Of a stretch of DNA of 64,000 nt, positions 38,971-48,908 are shown in pieces. Within the stretch, counting starts at the first letter, position 1. Every line of letters starts with the position of its first letter. Position numbers and translations under genes: made by a program. This stretch comes from Syntrophobacteraceae bacterium (lineage in GTDB: Bacteria; Desulfobacterota; Syntrophobacteria; Syntrophobacterales; Syntrophobacteraceae). Where the stretch lies: NCBI GenBank assembly GCA_007125915.1, contig SLCH01000171.1, positions 1 to 64,000 on the forward strand, given 5' to 3'. The notes beneath the pieces are model-generated. The model made no database searches and was not told the DNA's origin. It was given only the letters and a program-made list of their open reading frames with translations.

Positions 38971-39145
38971 ATGGGAAATGATTTCGGCCAGATTGGAGGG
39001 ACTGGAGAAGAACTCTTGACCAGTGCGTTATATTTCAGTCGGGAGCAGTGAGGTCAAACCGGCAACGGATGCCTTGCACCCCCTCCCCGAGAGAGTCAGG
39101 TTTTACCCCTCCTTTCCTGACTCTCTCTTCGAGGAGGTTATGGTT

Positions 39146-39985
39146 TCAGGAGGGGAATTCTGGTTGGTTTCTCCTGAGGAATTCCAAGGCTTCCAAAGCT
39201 GCCCCTCTGGCATCTTCCGCGTAGGTATAGAGTTCCACCGTCACGAATCCATCGTAGCCCACCTCATGGATTGCCCTCAAAACCCCCGGTATGTCTATGG
39301 CCCCATGGCCCAGCATGAGATGGTGGTGTTCCCTTGACGCAGCAATGTCCTCGAGATGATAGTGATGAGTCACATCTCTGAGACTTTTCACCAGAGCAGC
39401 GGGATCTTCCCCCACACAAAAGAAATGACCGATGTCAAAGTTGATGCCAAAGACTTCAGGGTCCAGGTCCTCAAAAAAGTCCTTGAATTGACGGCTGTTT
39501 TCAATGAGAAGCCCCGGTTCCGGCTCAATGAGAACCCTGACGCCCTGAGACCTGGCTTTTTGCTCCACCGCCGCGAGGCCCTCACGGAAGAGGCGAATGC
39601 CTTCCCTGGAGGACATCCCGTTTTCAAGGGGTCCACCGGGTTCGGTGGAGATGGTTTTGACTCCCCATCGAGCGGCAAGGTCGATGCAGGCCAACGTGTA
39701 TTGGATGCGCTTTCGGCGCAGGTTCTCATCCTGTTCAATCCACGAAGGATGGTAGGTGTCGCCGTCCGCATGGTGCATGAATGCGTTGATGTTGGAAACC
39801 TTGAGACCCTTCGAACTCAAGTGGCGGGCGGTTCGATCTATGGCTTCATCATCCAGGTGGAGAGGATAGGCATGGGGCACGTCAGCCATGATTTCGATGC
39901 CTTCGTAGCCAAGGTCAGCCAATATGGTGATGGTTTCCATCAGGTCGTGATGAAGAAACGCATTGGAACTGAAAGCAAACTTCAT
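39146..39985 (-). CDS. Sugar phosphate isomerase/epimerase (TIM barrel), paralogue 2
   Basis: MKFAFSSNAFLHHDLMETITILADLGYEGIEIMADVPHAYP...NFDIGHFFCVGEDP...GHGAIDIPGVLRAIHEVGYDGFVTVELY. Confidence 0.85.
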   Translation of the reverse strand: MKFAFSSNAFLHHDLMETITILADLGYEGIEIMADVPHAYPLHLDDEAIDRTARHLSSKGLKVSNINAFMHHADGDTYHPSWIEQDENLRRKRIQYTLACIDLAARWGVKTISTEPGGPLENGMSSREGIRLFREGLAAVEQKARSQGVRVLIEPEPGLLIENSRQFKDFFEDLDPEVFGINFDIGHFFCVGEDPAALVKSLRDVTHHYHLEDIAASREHHHLMLGHGAIDIPGVLRAIHEVGYDGFVTVELYTYAEDARGAALEALEFLRRNQPEFPS

Positions 39986-39995
39986 GATGGCTCCT

Positions 39996-40865
39996 TTAAG
40001 ATGAAACCGCGAACACCCGCTGAAGGTGGGTCAATGAACGCCGTGCCGCTTCCACGGGATGATGCGAGCAGGTGTAGAGTTCCACGGTGACGAAACCCTC
40101 GTACTCGATGCTTTCAAGGCACCGGCGAAGGGCCGTAAAGTCCATGTCTCCCTGGCCGGGAATGAGGTGATGGTGCTTGCGGGATTTGATGTCTTCCAGG
40201 TGGACATGAAAAATCCTGGGTCCAAGCCCGGGAACAACGGTCCACGGATCTTCTCCCAAAACGTGGCTGTGCCCCAAATCCAGATTGGCCCCCAGATAGG
40301 GTGAAGCCACTTGGTCAATGAATGCAACCAGTTCCTCATACCGCTCGATGAGCAGTCCCGGTTCGTACTCCATTCCCAGCAGGACTCCGTATTTGCGGGC
40401 ATCCCCCAAAAGCTGCTCAATGGAATCTCTCAGAAAAATCAGGGATTCTTCTGGCTCAACGCCGGAAATCATACGCCCTGACGTGATGGAAACGGACGGG
40501 GCTTCCAGAGCGGAGGCGATTTCCAGACATTTTCTGGTGTAAGCCACTCGCCATTTCCTCAAGTCCTCCTGAGGATGGGCGAGGGATGGCTCAAAAAGGG
40601 GCTCCCAGAACTGACGGCCATAAAACCCCATGGCCGTGTTGGCATTGATGTTCGCCACCGCAATGCGGGAACTCCTGAGCACATCCTTCAGGCGGCGCAG
40701 GTCATCCGGACTGAAGTGGTCGGCGTACAAATGAGGCACATCCGCCAGGATCTCCACGGCTTCGTAGCCAATTCGAGCGATGTGCTCTATGGCATCCTTC
40801 AGGCTGTGCCTGACAAAAGCGTTGGTGCTGAAAGAGAGCTTCATCCCTGATCCCCCAAGAATCAT
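39996..40865 (-). CDS. Sugar phosphate isomerase/epimerase (TIM barrel), paralogue 1
   Basis: KLSFSTNAFVRHSLKDAIEHIARIGYEAVEILADVPHLYADH...NLDLGHSHVLGEDP...GQGDMDFTALRRCLESIEYEGFVTVELYT. Confidence 0.83.
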   Translation of the reverse strand: MILGGSGMKLSFSTNAFVRHSLKDAIEHIARIGYEAVEILADVPHLYADHFSPDDLRRLKDVLRSSRIAVANINANTAMGFYGRQFWEPLFEPSLAHPQEDLRKWRVAYTRKCLEIASALEAPSVSITSGRMISGVEPEESLIFLRDSIEQLLGDARKYGVLLGMEYEPGLLIERYEELVAFIDQVASPYLGANLDLGHSHVLGEDPWTVVPGLGPRIFHVHLEDIKSRKHHHLIPGQGDMDFTALRRCLESIEYEGFVTVELYTCSHHPVEAARRSLTHLQRVFAVSS

Positions 40866-40874
40866 GAAGGAGTG

Positions 40875-42101
40875 TCATCCCTTTTTGAGACTACCCGCTT
40901 CACTCACCACGTTCCGTGCATAGGCCACAAGGGACTCGTACTGACGATAAAGCCCATGCTCGTCGACGCCCAGGGGCGTTTTGAAATAGGACGCCAAATG
41001 AGTCATGAGTCCACCTTCCCCTCTTCTCAAGGCCAGATCAGCAAATCGAACCAGATCCAAAACGAGAGGCGCCGCCAAAAGGGAATCATATCCCTGCCAG
41101 ATGAACTGGAGGGACATTTTGGATCCCAAGAAACCTTCAAAGTGAATGAAATCCCAAGCCGTTTTCTGGTCTTCCAGGGAAGGCATGTAATCGATTTGCA
41201 CTCGGGAGTGAGGGGAATAGCCCAAAATATGGGCGAGAGCCTGGTCTTTGGATCTGATTTTGGATTGACGATTGTCAGGGTGCTCCAGAATAGACCCGTC
41301 CATGTTCCCGAGAATGTTGAAACCGACCCAGCTCAGCACATTGAGATTGCGGCAGGCAAACATGGGAGCCAGTGCGGACTTGACCAGAGTTTCACCTGTT
41401 TTACCGTCATTCCCCATGATGGGAACACGCTTTTCAACGGCCAGTTGGACCACCGCATCCACCAGGGCTCCGTTGGAAGGAGTGAAGTTGATGTAAGGGC
41501 ACCCCTCACTGACCGCCGCATAGGCATAAAGAGAACTGGCCCGCACCGCATGCCCATTGTCCGCCCTCAACTGTTCTCGAAAGGATTCAAGATCACCGTG
41601 GAAATCCTGAAGGGGAAGATGAGGTTCGGTCGAAGCCAGGTTGACCACAACCACACAATCCAGGTCACCTTCTTCTTTAAATCCCCGAAGCCAACTCCGC
41701 ACCTCCTCCACCTGCTCCTCCAGGGAAAGCTGTTTCCCCTGGTGCACGGGTGCCATGCCCTGAATGGCTTCGCCACAGTTGACCGCCGTGCCGCGCTTCA
41801 GACCCCTGCCTATGGAGACCAGCAGAGGGGAGAGTTCATCATAGCTTGCCGAGTCGACGACCCGGCTTTCCTGCACGAGGTGGCGGCCTGCTTTTTCCAG
41901 GCACCCTTCTCTGATGTCACAGCCACCAAAGGTGAGAGCTTCCATTGGAACGAGATTCAGTTGGCGGAAAGGCTGCACCTGGGTGACCATTCCCACGGGC
42001 GCCATTTTGCCCCGCTGCAACAGGAGAGCCCCCACCATCACTGTGGTGGCGATGGAACCCAGAGCACCGATAAACCAGACTCCCACCCTTCTTTCTTTCA
42101 T
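40875..42101 (-). CDS. Inositol-3-phosphate synthase family protein
   Basis: VGVWFIGALGSIATTVMVGALLL, VNLASTEPH, NFTPSNGALVDAVVQLA, GNDGKTGETLVKSALAPMF, NILGNMDG. Confidence 0.87.
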   Translation of the reverse strand: MKERRVGVWFIGALGSIATTVMVGALLLQRGKMAPVGMVTQVQPFRQLNLVPMEALTFGGCDIREGCLEKAGRHLVQESRVVDSASYDELSPLLVSIGRGLKRGTAVNCGEAIQGMAPVHQGKQLSLEEQVEEVRSWLRGFKEEGDLDCVVVVNLASTEPHLPLQDFHGDLESFREQLRADNGHAVRASSLYAYAAVSEGCPYINFTPSNGALVDAVVQLAVEKRVPIMGNDGKTGETLVKSALAPMFACRNLNVLSWVGFNILGNMDGSILEHPDNRQSKIRSKDQALAHILGYSPHSRVQIDYMPSLEDQKTAWDFIHFEGFLGSKMSLQFIWQGYDSLLAAPLVLDLVRFADLALRRGEGGLMTHLASYFKTPLGVDEHGLYRQYESLVAYARNVVSEAGSLKKG

Positions 42102-42226
42102 AACCTGGAAGCTTTCTGCACTTTAAAAGGGGCGACGTTTGCTGACAAAGGACACAAAAAGAGGGAACCAGAAGTGTTCAAAAGTTCCTTTTCGCACCTG
42201 TTCAACTTGTGCGACCCCCCTGTAAA

Positions 42227-42694
42227 TCATTCCCTTCCGGCACGGTAGGCCGTCTTACCCAGGGATAGAGGATGACAACCCGAAGGGAGAGTCCCCGACT
42301 CCACCGCAACATCGATGGGGATTCCCCCTCTGGGGTTCCAAAAACCGACAACCCTCAAATACTTGGGATTCATGGCCTCCTTCAGCCTCTTGTGCACATA
42401 AACGGTGCAATCCTCATGAAAGCTGCCGTGATTTCGAAAGCTTCCGAGGAAGAGCTTGAAGGATTTGCTTTCCACCAGGACGTCACCCGGCACATAGTCG
42501 ATGACGATCGTTGCAAAATCGGGCTGACCCGTGATGGGGCAGAGGGTGGTGAACTCGGGAGAGGTCAGACGCACCACATAGTCCTGATCCTTGTGGGGAT
42601 TGGAAAATGTCTCCAGAACTGCCCCATGCGGTGACCCTGGAAGCTCCGCCTTTTTGCCCAATTGAGTCAGTGGTCTTTCTTCATGGCGCATCAT
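42227..42694 (-). CDS. queF: preQ1 synthase (NADPH-dependent 7-cyano-7-deazaguanine reductase)
   Basis: [50 protein letters not shown]. Confidence 0.93.
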   Translation of the reverse strand: MMRHEERPLTQLGKKAELPGSPHGAVLETFSNPHKDQDYVVRLTSPEFTTLCPITGQPDFATIVIDYVPGDVLVESKSFKLFLGSFRNHGSFHEDCTVYVHKRLKEAMNPKYLRVVGFWNPRGGIPIDVAVESGTLPSGCHPLSLGKTAYRAGRE

Positions 42695-42735
42695 CGCGCA
42701 TCACTCCATTTGATGGGCTGTGTTCGTGCTGCCCC

Positions 42736-43467
42736 TCAAACCCTGCCATCGGAAACGTATCGGGTGGGATCAGGCACACCCGCCTCCTCGAAGCCTTTTC
42801 TGCGGAGCACACAGCTGTCACACCTTCCACAGGCCCTCCCCGCCCTATCGGGATCATAGCAGGAATGGGTGAGACCATAATCCAAACCCAATCCACAGCC
42901 CTTGAGAATGATCTCTCCCTTGGTGAGGGCCATGAGGGGGGTGTGTATTTTGATGCGGCTCTCTCCCTGAACTGCAGCCCGAAGGCCAAGGTTGGCCATC
43001 TTTTCATAGGCCGCGATAAATTGAGGACGGCAGTCGGGGTAGCCGGAATAATCCAAGGCATTGACACCAATGAAAATGTCCTGCGACCCAAGGACCTCCG
43101 CCCAGGCCAGGGCAAAGGAGAGAAAAATGATGTTTCGAGCCGGCACATAGGTGACAGGGATGCGATTCCCCATTTCTTCCAAAGGCACATCTTTGGGCAC
43201 TTCCATTCCCGTCGTGAGGGCAGATCCTCCCATGGCATTCAGGGGCAGTTCCAGGACAAGGTGATCCTTCACGCCCAGTTGCGCCGCCACACGACGGGAC
43301 GCCACCAACTCCACCCCGTGCCGCTGGTGGTAAAAAAAACTGAGTGCGTAAAGTTCAAAACCTTCTTCCCTGGCAATGGCCAGGCAGGTGGTGGAGTCCA
43401 CGCCACCCGAAAAGAGCACCACAGCCGCCTTCGATCTCCCCACTTCTTTGTTACGTGAGTTGGCCAC
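42736..43467 (-). CDS. queC: 7-cyano-7-deazaguanine synthase
   Basis: [65 protein letters not shown]. Confidence 0.95.
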   Translation of the reverse strand: MANSRNKEVGRSKAAVVLFSGGVDSTTCLAIAREEGFELYALSFFYHQRHGVELVASRRVAAQLGVKDHLVLELPLNAMGGSALTTGMEVPKDVPLEEMGNRIPVTYVPARNIIFLSFALAWAEVLGSQDIFIGVNALDYSGYPDCRPQFIAAYEKMANLGLRAAVQGESRIKIHTPLMALTKGEIILKGCGLGLDYGLTHSCYDPDRAGRACGRCDSCVLRRKGFEEAGVPDPTRYVSDGRV

Positions 43468-43503
43468 CCTTTGAATGCCTTCCTTTTCCTCACTGGAAAC
43501 CGG

Positions 43504-44145
43504 TCAAACCCCCCGCAGGTGAGGGTCCCAAATGACCTTGTGCAGCTGCACGTTGAGCCGCACTCTGAGTCCATCCTCCAGAACCCACTGGGCGAGCTGA
43601 TTCCAGTTCAACTGGTCAAAAACGACGGAAAACAGGATGGTGACCTGCTTCCCCATCTCCTCGATGCGCGCCGAAAGCTGCCTGGCATACTCGTAGTCCC
43701 CACGGTCTCCAATGACAAATTTCACCTCATCGTGCGCCTGGAGACGGCGAATGTTCTCAAGATCATTGGCTTCACACTGGCCACTGGAGGGACATTTGAA
43801 ATCCACTATGCTGATGCAGGAGGAAGGAACTCGAGAAATGTCCTGGCTTCCATTGGTTTCCAGCAGGACCTTATAGCCTGATTTCAGCAATCGTTCAATG
43901 AGGAGGGGAGTGTCTTGCTGAATCAGGGGCTCCCCCCCCGTCACTTCCACCAGAGAACACGGGTACTGCCTCACTCGGGAAAGAATCTCCTCCAGGGTCA
44001 TCTCCTGGCCCTCGTCATGAGCATAGAAGGTGTCACAGTAGGTGCAGCGAAGATTGCATCCCGTCAGCCGCACAAAGACACAGGGCCATCCCGCATGGCT
44101 TGATTCTCCCTGAATGCTGTGAAATATCTCATTGACGCGCAGCAA
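43504..44145 (-). CDS. queE: 7-carboxy-7-deazaguanine synthase (radical SAM)
   Basis: VNEIFHSIQGESSHAGWPCVFVRLTGCNLRCTYCDTFYAHDEG, VEVTGGEPLIQ. Confidence 0.95.
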   Translation of the reverse strand: MLRVNEIFHSIQGESSHAGWPCVFVRLTGCNLRCTYCDTFYAHDEGQEMTLEEILSRVRQYPCSLVEVTGGEPLIQQDTPLLIERLLKSGYKVLLETNGSQDISRVPSSCISIVDFKCPSSGQCEANDLENIRRLQAHDEVKFVIGDRGDYEYARQLSARIEEMGKQVTILFSVVFDQLNWNQLAQWVLEDGLRVRLNVQLHKVIWDPHLRGV

Positions 44146-44148
44146 CCC

Positions 44149-44529
44149 TCATTCCTCCCAGTAAAAGGCTCCCGCTCCCGGTGTTTCGGCGACCTTCACC
44201 CTGGAAACTTTTATTCCAGGGGAATTGATGAGGCGGGACAATTCCCCGTGAAGGTATCGAGCGATGTTCTCTGAAGTGGGGTTCGCTTTTTGAAAGAATG
44301 CCAGCTCATTGAGATCGCAATGATCCAGTTTTGCAAGAACCTCCCGGACAGCGCTTTTGATGTCGCCGAAGTCGATTCCGATTCCCAGTTCGTTGAGTTC
44401 ACTGCACCTGACGAAAACCTCCACAATCCAGTTATGGCCGTGTATCCTGGAGCAGTTGCCCGGATATCCGTGGAGGCAGTGGGCTGCTGAAAAATGGCTT
44501 TTCACATAGACTTCATATACACCCGGCAT
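44149..44529 (-). CDS. queD: 6-carboxytetrahydropterin synthase
   Basis: SHFSAAHCLHGYPGNCSRIHGHNWIVEVFV, DFGDIKSAVREVLAKLDHCDLNEL. Confidence 0.93.
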   Translation of the reverse strand: MPGVYEVYVKSHFSAAHCLHGYPGNCSRIHGHNWIVEVFVRCSELNELGIGIDFGDIKSAVREVLAKLDHCDLNELAFFQKANPTSENIARYLHGELSRLINSPGIKVSRVKVAETPGAGAFYWEE

Positions 44530-44973
44530 GCATGTCTCCTGCAGGCTTCCTCAGGAAACCTCGCGTTAAGGACAAAACTTGATTTCAACACGTGTGGATC
44601 ACATCCTGGAAAAGAATTTGTTTATCTTATTTTGTCAAGTTTATCCAGACACAGGAGAGGACGCTGCACGGTAAAAGCGAGAATGAAAAAATGTTTTTAA
44701 AACCATCCGCAAACACAGGGGCAATACAATTTTGGTCTGTGCGAATGCCCCGCAGACTTTTCCCCACGGATCTGTGGCCCCTCTCACGGAGGAGGGTTAT
44801 ATTGAAAAGAAAAAGTCAAGAAAGGGGAAAGGTTCTTGATTTTCAGCGGGTGCCAAAAGTTCCAATCTCGGATTCTTTTGAGCATTGACATTTTCTTCAG
44901 ACGGGCAAAAACCACCCTGTCAGAGGCCAATGTGGTTGACTTAAACTTATCAACCCAAGCAAAAGCCCCTTTG

Positions 44974-45005
44974 CGTCATTCCCGCGAAGGCGGGAATCCA
45001 GTCTT
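44974..45005. repeat. Short palindromic dispersed repeat
   Basis: CGTCATTCCCGCGAAGGCGGGAATCCAGTCTT; core ATTCCCGC-GAAG-GCGGGAAT is palindromic. Confidence 0.6.
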
Positions 45006-45105
45006 GCCAAGATCTTCTGTCCCCAGCCTTTGCGGAAGTGACGGGACAGGACAACCCTCAACCCGTTGAATCAGCAGTATTGCTGTCAGAGGGAGCCCAG
45101 AAATC

Positions 45106-45438
45106 ATGAAAAGATTGTCTTTTGTCATTCTCCTGGTGGGTTTTCTGGGTCTTTTGGCCTACAAAAACCCCACTTTGGACGATTACAATCATTACCTTCG
45201 AGTGTCCATCAGCCAGGAGCTGCAAAAAGACTCAAAGGAAGGCTTCGACCAGATTTTCAGCAGTTTCCTGGGAGGCATCGCCAGTGGAGTGGTCACGAGC
45301 CAGACGGTTCGACGAGATTTCATATTCTTCAGTCTCTACGACGCCCGTATCGCTGACGAAGAACTGAGGGTGCTTGGGGTGCTCAGTAATTTCATTGTGC
45401 TGAAAAAACCCTCTTTTGCAGAAGAGAGCAACCAGTGA
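45106..45438 (+). CDS. Small DUF4359-like signal-anchored protein
   Basis: N-terminal hydrophobic anchor followed by NPTLDDYNHYLRVSISQEL. Confidence 0.6.
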   Translation: MKRLSFVILLVGFLGLLAYKNPTLDDYNHYLRVSISQELQKDSKEGFDQIFSSFLGGIASGVVTSQTVRRDFIFFSLYDARIADEELRVLGVLSNFIVLKKPSFAEESNQ

Positions 45439-45478
45439 ATCCCCTTTTCTTCTCCCCAGACCATGAAGTTAAAACATC

Positions 45479-46588
45479 ATGACCCGTTTCTTTAAGAAGT
45501 TCTCTCTTCTCGGTTTTATGTTGCTGGGACTGCCCTTTCTGGGAGTGATTTACGCAGGTAAAGACATTGCCCTTTACCTGGAGTTTCCCCCCTCCACTCA
45601 GCACGTGGAGCATGCCCCTTTTTCCTGGACGGCTTTCATCCTCTACAGCAGTGTCATCATTGTCTTCACACTGCCCTTCATCGTGAGGCTTCTCGGAACA
45701 AAACGGAGACTCCCCTCCCCTTTCCCCAAGGGACAAACATCCTCCTTGCACCATTTCCCCTGGTGGGGATGGCTGGCGGCAGTTTGTGGGATCGGCTTCT
45801 GGATACTGGCCTGGTCTCGCTTCTCCTGGTTTCAACCTCTTCAGCCCTTCACCTTTTTGCCCCTCTGGCTCTCCTTCATCGTGGTGATCAATGCCTTCAC
45901 CCACCGCCGAAAAGGAAGCTGCCTCCTCACTGAGAAACCCCTGCAGCTTTTAGCCCTGTTTCCTTTCAGCGCACTTTTCTGGTGGTTCTTTGAATATCTG
46001 AACCGCTTCGTTCAAAACTGGCACTATGTGAACGTCCAGCATTTCACCCCTTTTGAATATGCTCTCCACGCCACCCTTGCCTTTTCCACGGTGTTGCCTT
46101 CCGTGTTGAGCGTTCGGGAGTGGTTTCTCACTTTTCCCACCATTCAGAAAGGGTTCGAACATTTTGTTCCCCTGTCCGTTCCTCGACCCAGGGTGGCAGC
46201 CTGGCTCCTGATGTCGGCCTCGTGTTTAGGACTTTTCCTCATCGGCATTTATCCCAATCATCTTTTTGCCCTTTTGTGGGTGGCACCTCTCATGGTTCTC
46301 CTATCAATACAAAGTCTATCCGGGGAAAAGCATCTCTTTCAAAGCATTGCCCGCGGCGACTGGCGCTTGTTTGTGACATCCGCTCTTGCCGCCCTTTTCT
46401 GCGGGTGGTTCTGGGAAATGTGGAATATGTACAGCGAGGCAAGATGGATTTACACCATTCCCCATGTGGAACGATTCAGGCTTTTTGAGATGCCCCTCCT
46501 GGGCTATGCAGGCTATCTTCCATTCGGTCTTCAATGCGCGGCTGTGGGGGAGCTTGTCTTTTCCCCTCCTTGCGCGAAACGAGGGTAA
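45479..46588 (+). CDS. Uncharacterised polytopic membrane protein
   Basis: Multiple TM segments throughout 369 aa; no family recognised. Confidence 0.65.
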   Translation: MTRFFKKFSLLGFMLLGLPFLGVIYAGKDIALYLEFPPSTQHVEHAPFSWTAFILYSSVIIVFTLPFIVRLLGTKRRLPSPFPKGQTSSLHHFPWWGWLAAVCGIGFWILAWSRFSWFQPLQPFTFLPLWLSFIVVINAFTHRRKGSCLLTEKPLQLLALFPFSALFWWFFEYLNRFVQNWHYVNVQHFTPFEYALHATLAFSTVLPSVLSVREWFLTFPTIQKGFEHFVPLSVPRPRVAAWLLMSASCLGLFLIGIYPNHLFALLWVAPLMVLLSIQSLSGEKHLFQSIARGDWRLFVTSALAALFCGWFWEMWNMYSEARWIYTIPHVERFRLFEMPLLGYAGYLPFGLQCAAVGELVFSPPCAKRG

Positions 46589-46800
46589 AATCTCTGCTGT
46601 GCTCCAAAATGTGCCCCTCGAGATTGTCAATGTCACGATAACACGTCCGTGCGAGCCTTGCCTGATCCTTCACACATTCATTGAGAGCATCGAATGACGG
46701 GGCCAAAGGTGATGTGGCTGGCACTGGGTCCGGCATTGCCCTTCGCTGCCATTCCTCAATGGACCGCAGCCAGCCTTCTTATAATTCCATAGAGTGAGGA

Positions 46801-47433
46801 ATGGGTATGGAGCGAAAAGTCATGATTCAGAAGATCAATGCTCGGATGTTGCATTGGGCGGAAGCCTATATGGACAGGATTTACGGCCCCAGGAAGAGAT
46901 CGGTTTTCAGGGAGCTGCCTTCAGTCATTGTGGAAATCGGAGCGGGTACCGGTGCCAATTTTCCCTATTATGCCCCCGGCACCCGGGTGATCGCAGTGGA
47001 GCCCAGCGTTCCCATGCATGCCCCCCTCAAAGCCAATGCGCACCAATGGAAGATCGACCTGGATATCAGGACCATGATGGGCGAGGAAATGGACCTGGAA
47101 ACGGGGAGCATTGAAGCAGTGGTGGGGACACTGGTATTGTGCAGTGTGGAGGACCCCCGGCGTGTGCTCTCCGAGGTGTTGAGAATTCTCCAGAGGGGAG
47201 GAAGCTACATTTTTCTGGAGCACATCGCCGCACCCCCTGGCTCAAGGCTGAGAGGCATGCAGAATTTATTGCAAAGACCCTGGAGCTGGATCACGGAAGG
47301 GTGTCAATTGAACCGAAACACCCACGCCCTTCTCCAGAATGCGGGCTTTCATAAGGTTGACATGGACTGCTTCATGCTCCAGTCTTCCCTGCTTCCCGTC
47401 ACACCTCACATTTTCGGCCGGGCGGTCAAGTAG
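46801..47433 (+). CDS. Class I SAM-dependent methyltransferase
   Basis: IVEIGAGTGANFPYYAPGTRVIAVEPS, VVGTLVLCSVEDPRRVLSEVLRILQRGGSYIFLEH. Confidence 0.85.
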   Translation: MGMERKVMIQKINARMLHWAEAYMDRIYGPRKRSVFRELPSVIVEIGAGTGANFPYYAPGTRVIAVEPSVPMHAPLKANAHQWKIDLDIRTMMGEEMDLETGSIEAVVGTLVLCSVEDPRRVLSEVLRILQRGGSYIFLEHIAAPPGSRLRGMQNLLQRPWSWITEGCQLNRNTHALLQNAGFHKVDMDCFMLQSSLLPVTPHIFGRAVK

Positions 47434-47637
47434 ATGGGTGAATAAGGTAGGAGTTGGTGATGTCCAAAAAGGGCCCGGAATACGATGCACGCTGGCTTTG
47501 GAAGTTTTTTCCTCTCACGGGCTATTGCCAGCGGGCAATAAAGTGAAAATGATCGTATCTCGATTTTGACCTCCAAAATCGGCCTTTAGGTGTTTTCTGG
47601 AGGTGATTTTGAGACAATCCAGAGTTGTTTCAAGCTG

Positions 47638-48837
47638 TTAACCTGGTCCGACCCCGACCCCTCCGACCCCGACCCCGCGACCAATGCCGAGGCCCAGGGG
47701 CTGCAAGAATAATTTGTCCACCTGGCTGTGGACCCAGTCTCTTCCTTTGTGCAGCCCTTCAAGGTGCAGTTCCACCAGTTTTTGTGCCAGTTTTTTAGCC
47801 CGCAGAAATCCAGCATGGCGCATATCTTCCAGCAGGTTCCATTCCTGGCCTGCCTTGATCCGGTCAAAGGCGGGCTTGATTTCCGGAAACAGTCTTTTGG
47901 CCAGGGGTTCGGTCAGGCAGAGGTATAGGCCGAGGGATGATTTTTTCCTGTGCTCAATAATGTGAGCCAGCATTCCATGCTCATGGGTGTCGGCCAGCAG
48001 GTCCTTGGCGGCCCTGGCTACTTTTTCAACTAAAGTGTTGGCGTGGGCGGCAACCATTTCCTGCCAGACTTCCAGATCGAACTCCTCCTGCATGGCTTCT
48101 CCCACTTCATGATAGACGCAGGTTTCCGACTCATCCCTGGCTATTCTCCAGAGAGTGGCGGAATATTTCCCTGGTGATCGTTGAAGCCCTTCCAGGTCGA
48201 GGCTGTACTGGGCCAGCGCGTAGCTCAGGGCGGACAGGGTGGAAGGCTTCTTTTCCAGGATCAGATCCCAGAGCATGGCCGCCATGGTTCTGGGCCTGGC
48301 AATGATATGGCCGCCCTGGCGCATGGCCGGAGAGGTGAACAGGTCCCTGGCCAGTTCATGGTCCAGAATGTGGACCTGCATATTATTGAGGATTTTCCTG
48401 CTGGAGGCGGTGGCCAGAAAGAAAGTGGGCTTCATGCCGGTGGCGTAACCCGCCCCATAGAAGAGGCCTGCATCGATGATCCTTGCGTTGATGGCGTCCA
48501 CATCAAAGGGATCAAATACACTCGGGCCGATGGTCAGAGGGATGAGATCCCGGGAGGCGGTTTCCCCCCACAGATCCTCCTTGTGCTCCACCCATTGCAG
48601 AAGTTCCTGGGAATCAGGTTCTTCCCAGGGATCGAGATTCGTTTCCCACTTATAGTAGTCCCGCATCCTGAGCAGAAATCCGCACAGGGAAAAAACTCCA
48701 CCGTACCTGCCGTCGGAGATGCGGCAATTATACATTATCTGCTCTTGCAGACTTTCAAGTTCAGCATTCATGGGATTGAAGTCCGGGATTTGCAGATCTG
48801 TGATCTGCAGAAAAATGGTTTTAGTATGGCTGTGCAA
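47638..48837 (-). CDS. Uncharacterised 399-aa protein with Gly/Val-rich C-terminal tail
   Basis: Long ORF (MNAELESLQEQIMYNCRISDGRYGGVFSLCGFLLRMRDYYKWE...); likely start at the internal MNAELES. Confidence 0.7.
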   Translation of the reverse strand: MHSHTKTIFLQITDLQIPDFNPMNAELESLQEQIMYNCRISDGRYGGVFSLCGFLLRMRDYYKWETNLDPWEEPDSQELLQWVEHKEDLWGETASRDLIPLTIGPSVFDPFDVDAINARIIDAGLFYGAGYATGMKPTFFLATASSRKILNNMQVHILDHELARDLFTSPAMRQGGHIIARPRTMAAMLWDLILEKKPSTLSALSYALAQYSLDLEGLQRSPGKYSATLWRIARDESETCVYHEVGEAMQEEFDLEVWQEMVAAHANTLVEKVARAAKDLLADTHEHGMLAHIIEHRKKSSLGLYLCLTEPLAKRLFPEIKPAFDRIKAGQEWNLLEDMRHAGFLRAKKLAQKLVELHLEGLHKGRDWVHSQVDKLFLQPLGLGIGRGVGVGGVGVGPG

Positions 48838-48908
48838 CCGCTCTTTCGTGGCATGGGTGAAAATTGCCGGGCATAGGTGGGTCTAGGATCGGACCACGCC
48901 AACACTGC

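Noticed and set aside
40872-42248. 458-aa plus-strand ORF
   Set aside because: Antisense to the strongly supported inositol-3-phosphate synthase.
47640-47690. Possible CRISPR-like repeat
   Set aside because: Only a few imperfect, directly abutting GACCCC-type units and no spacers.
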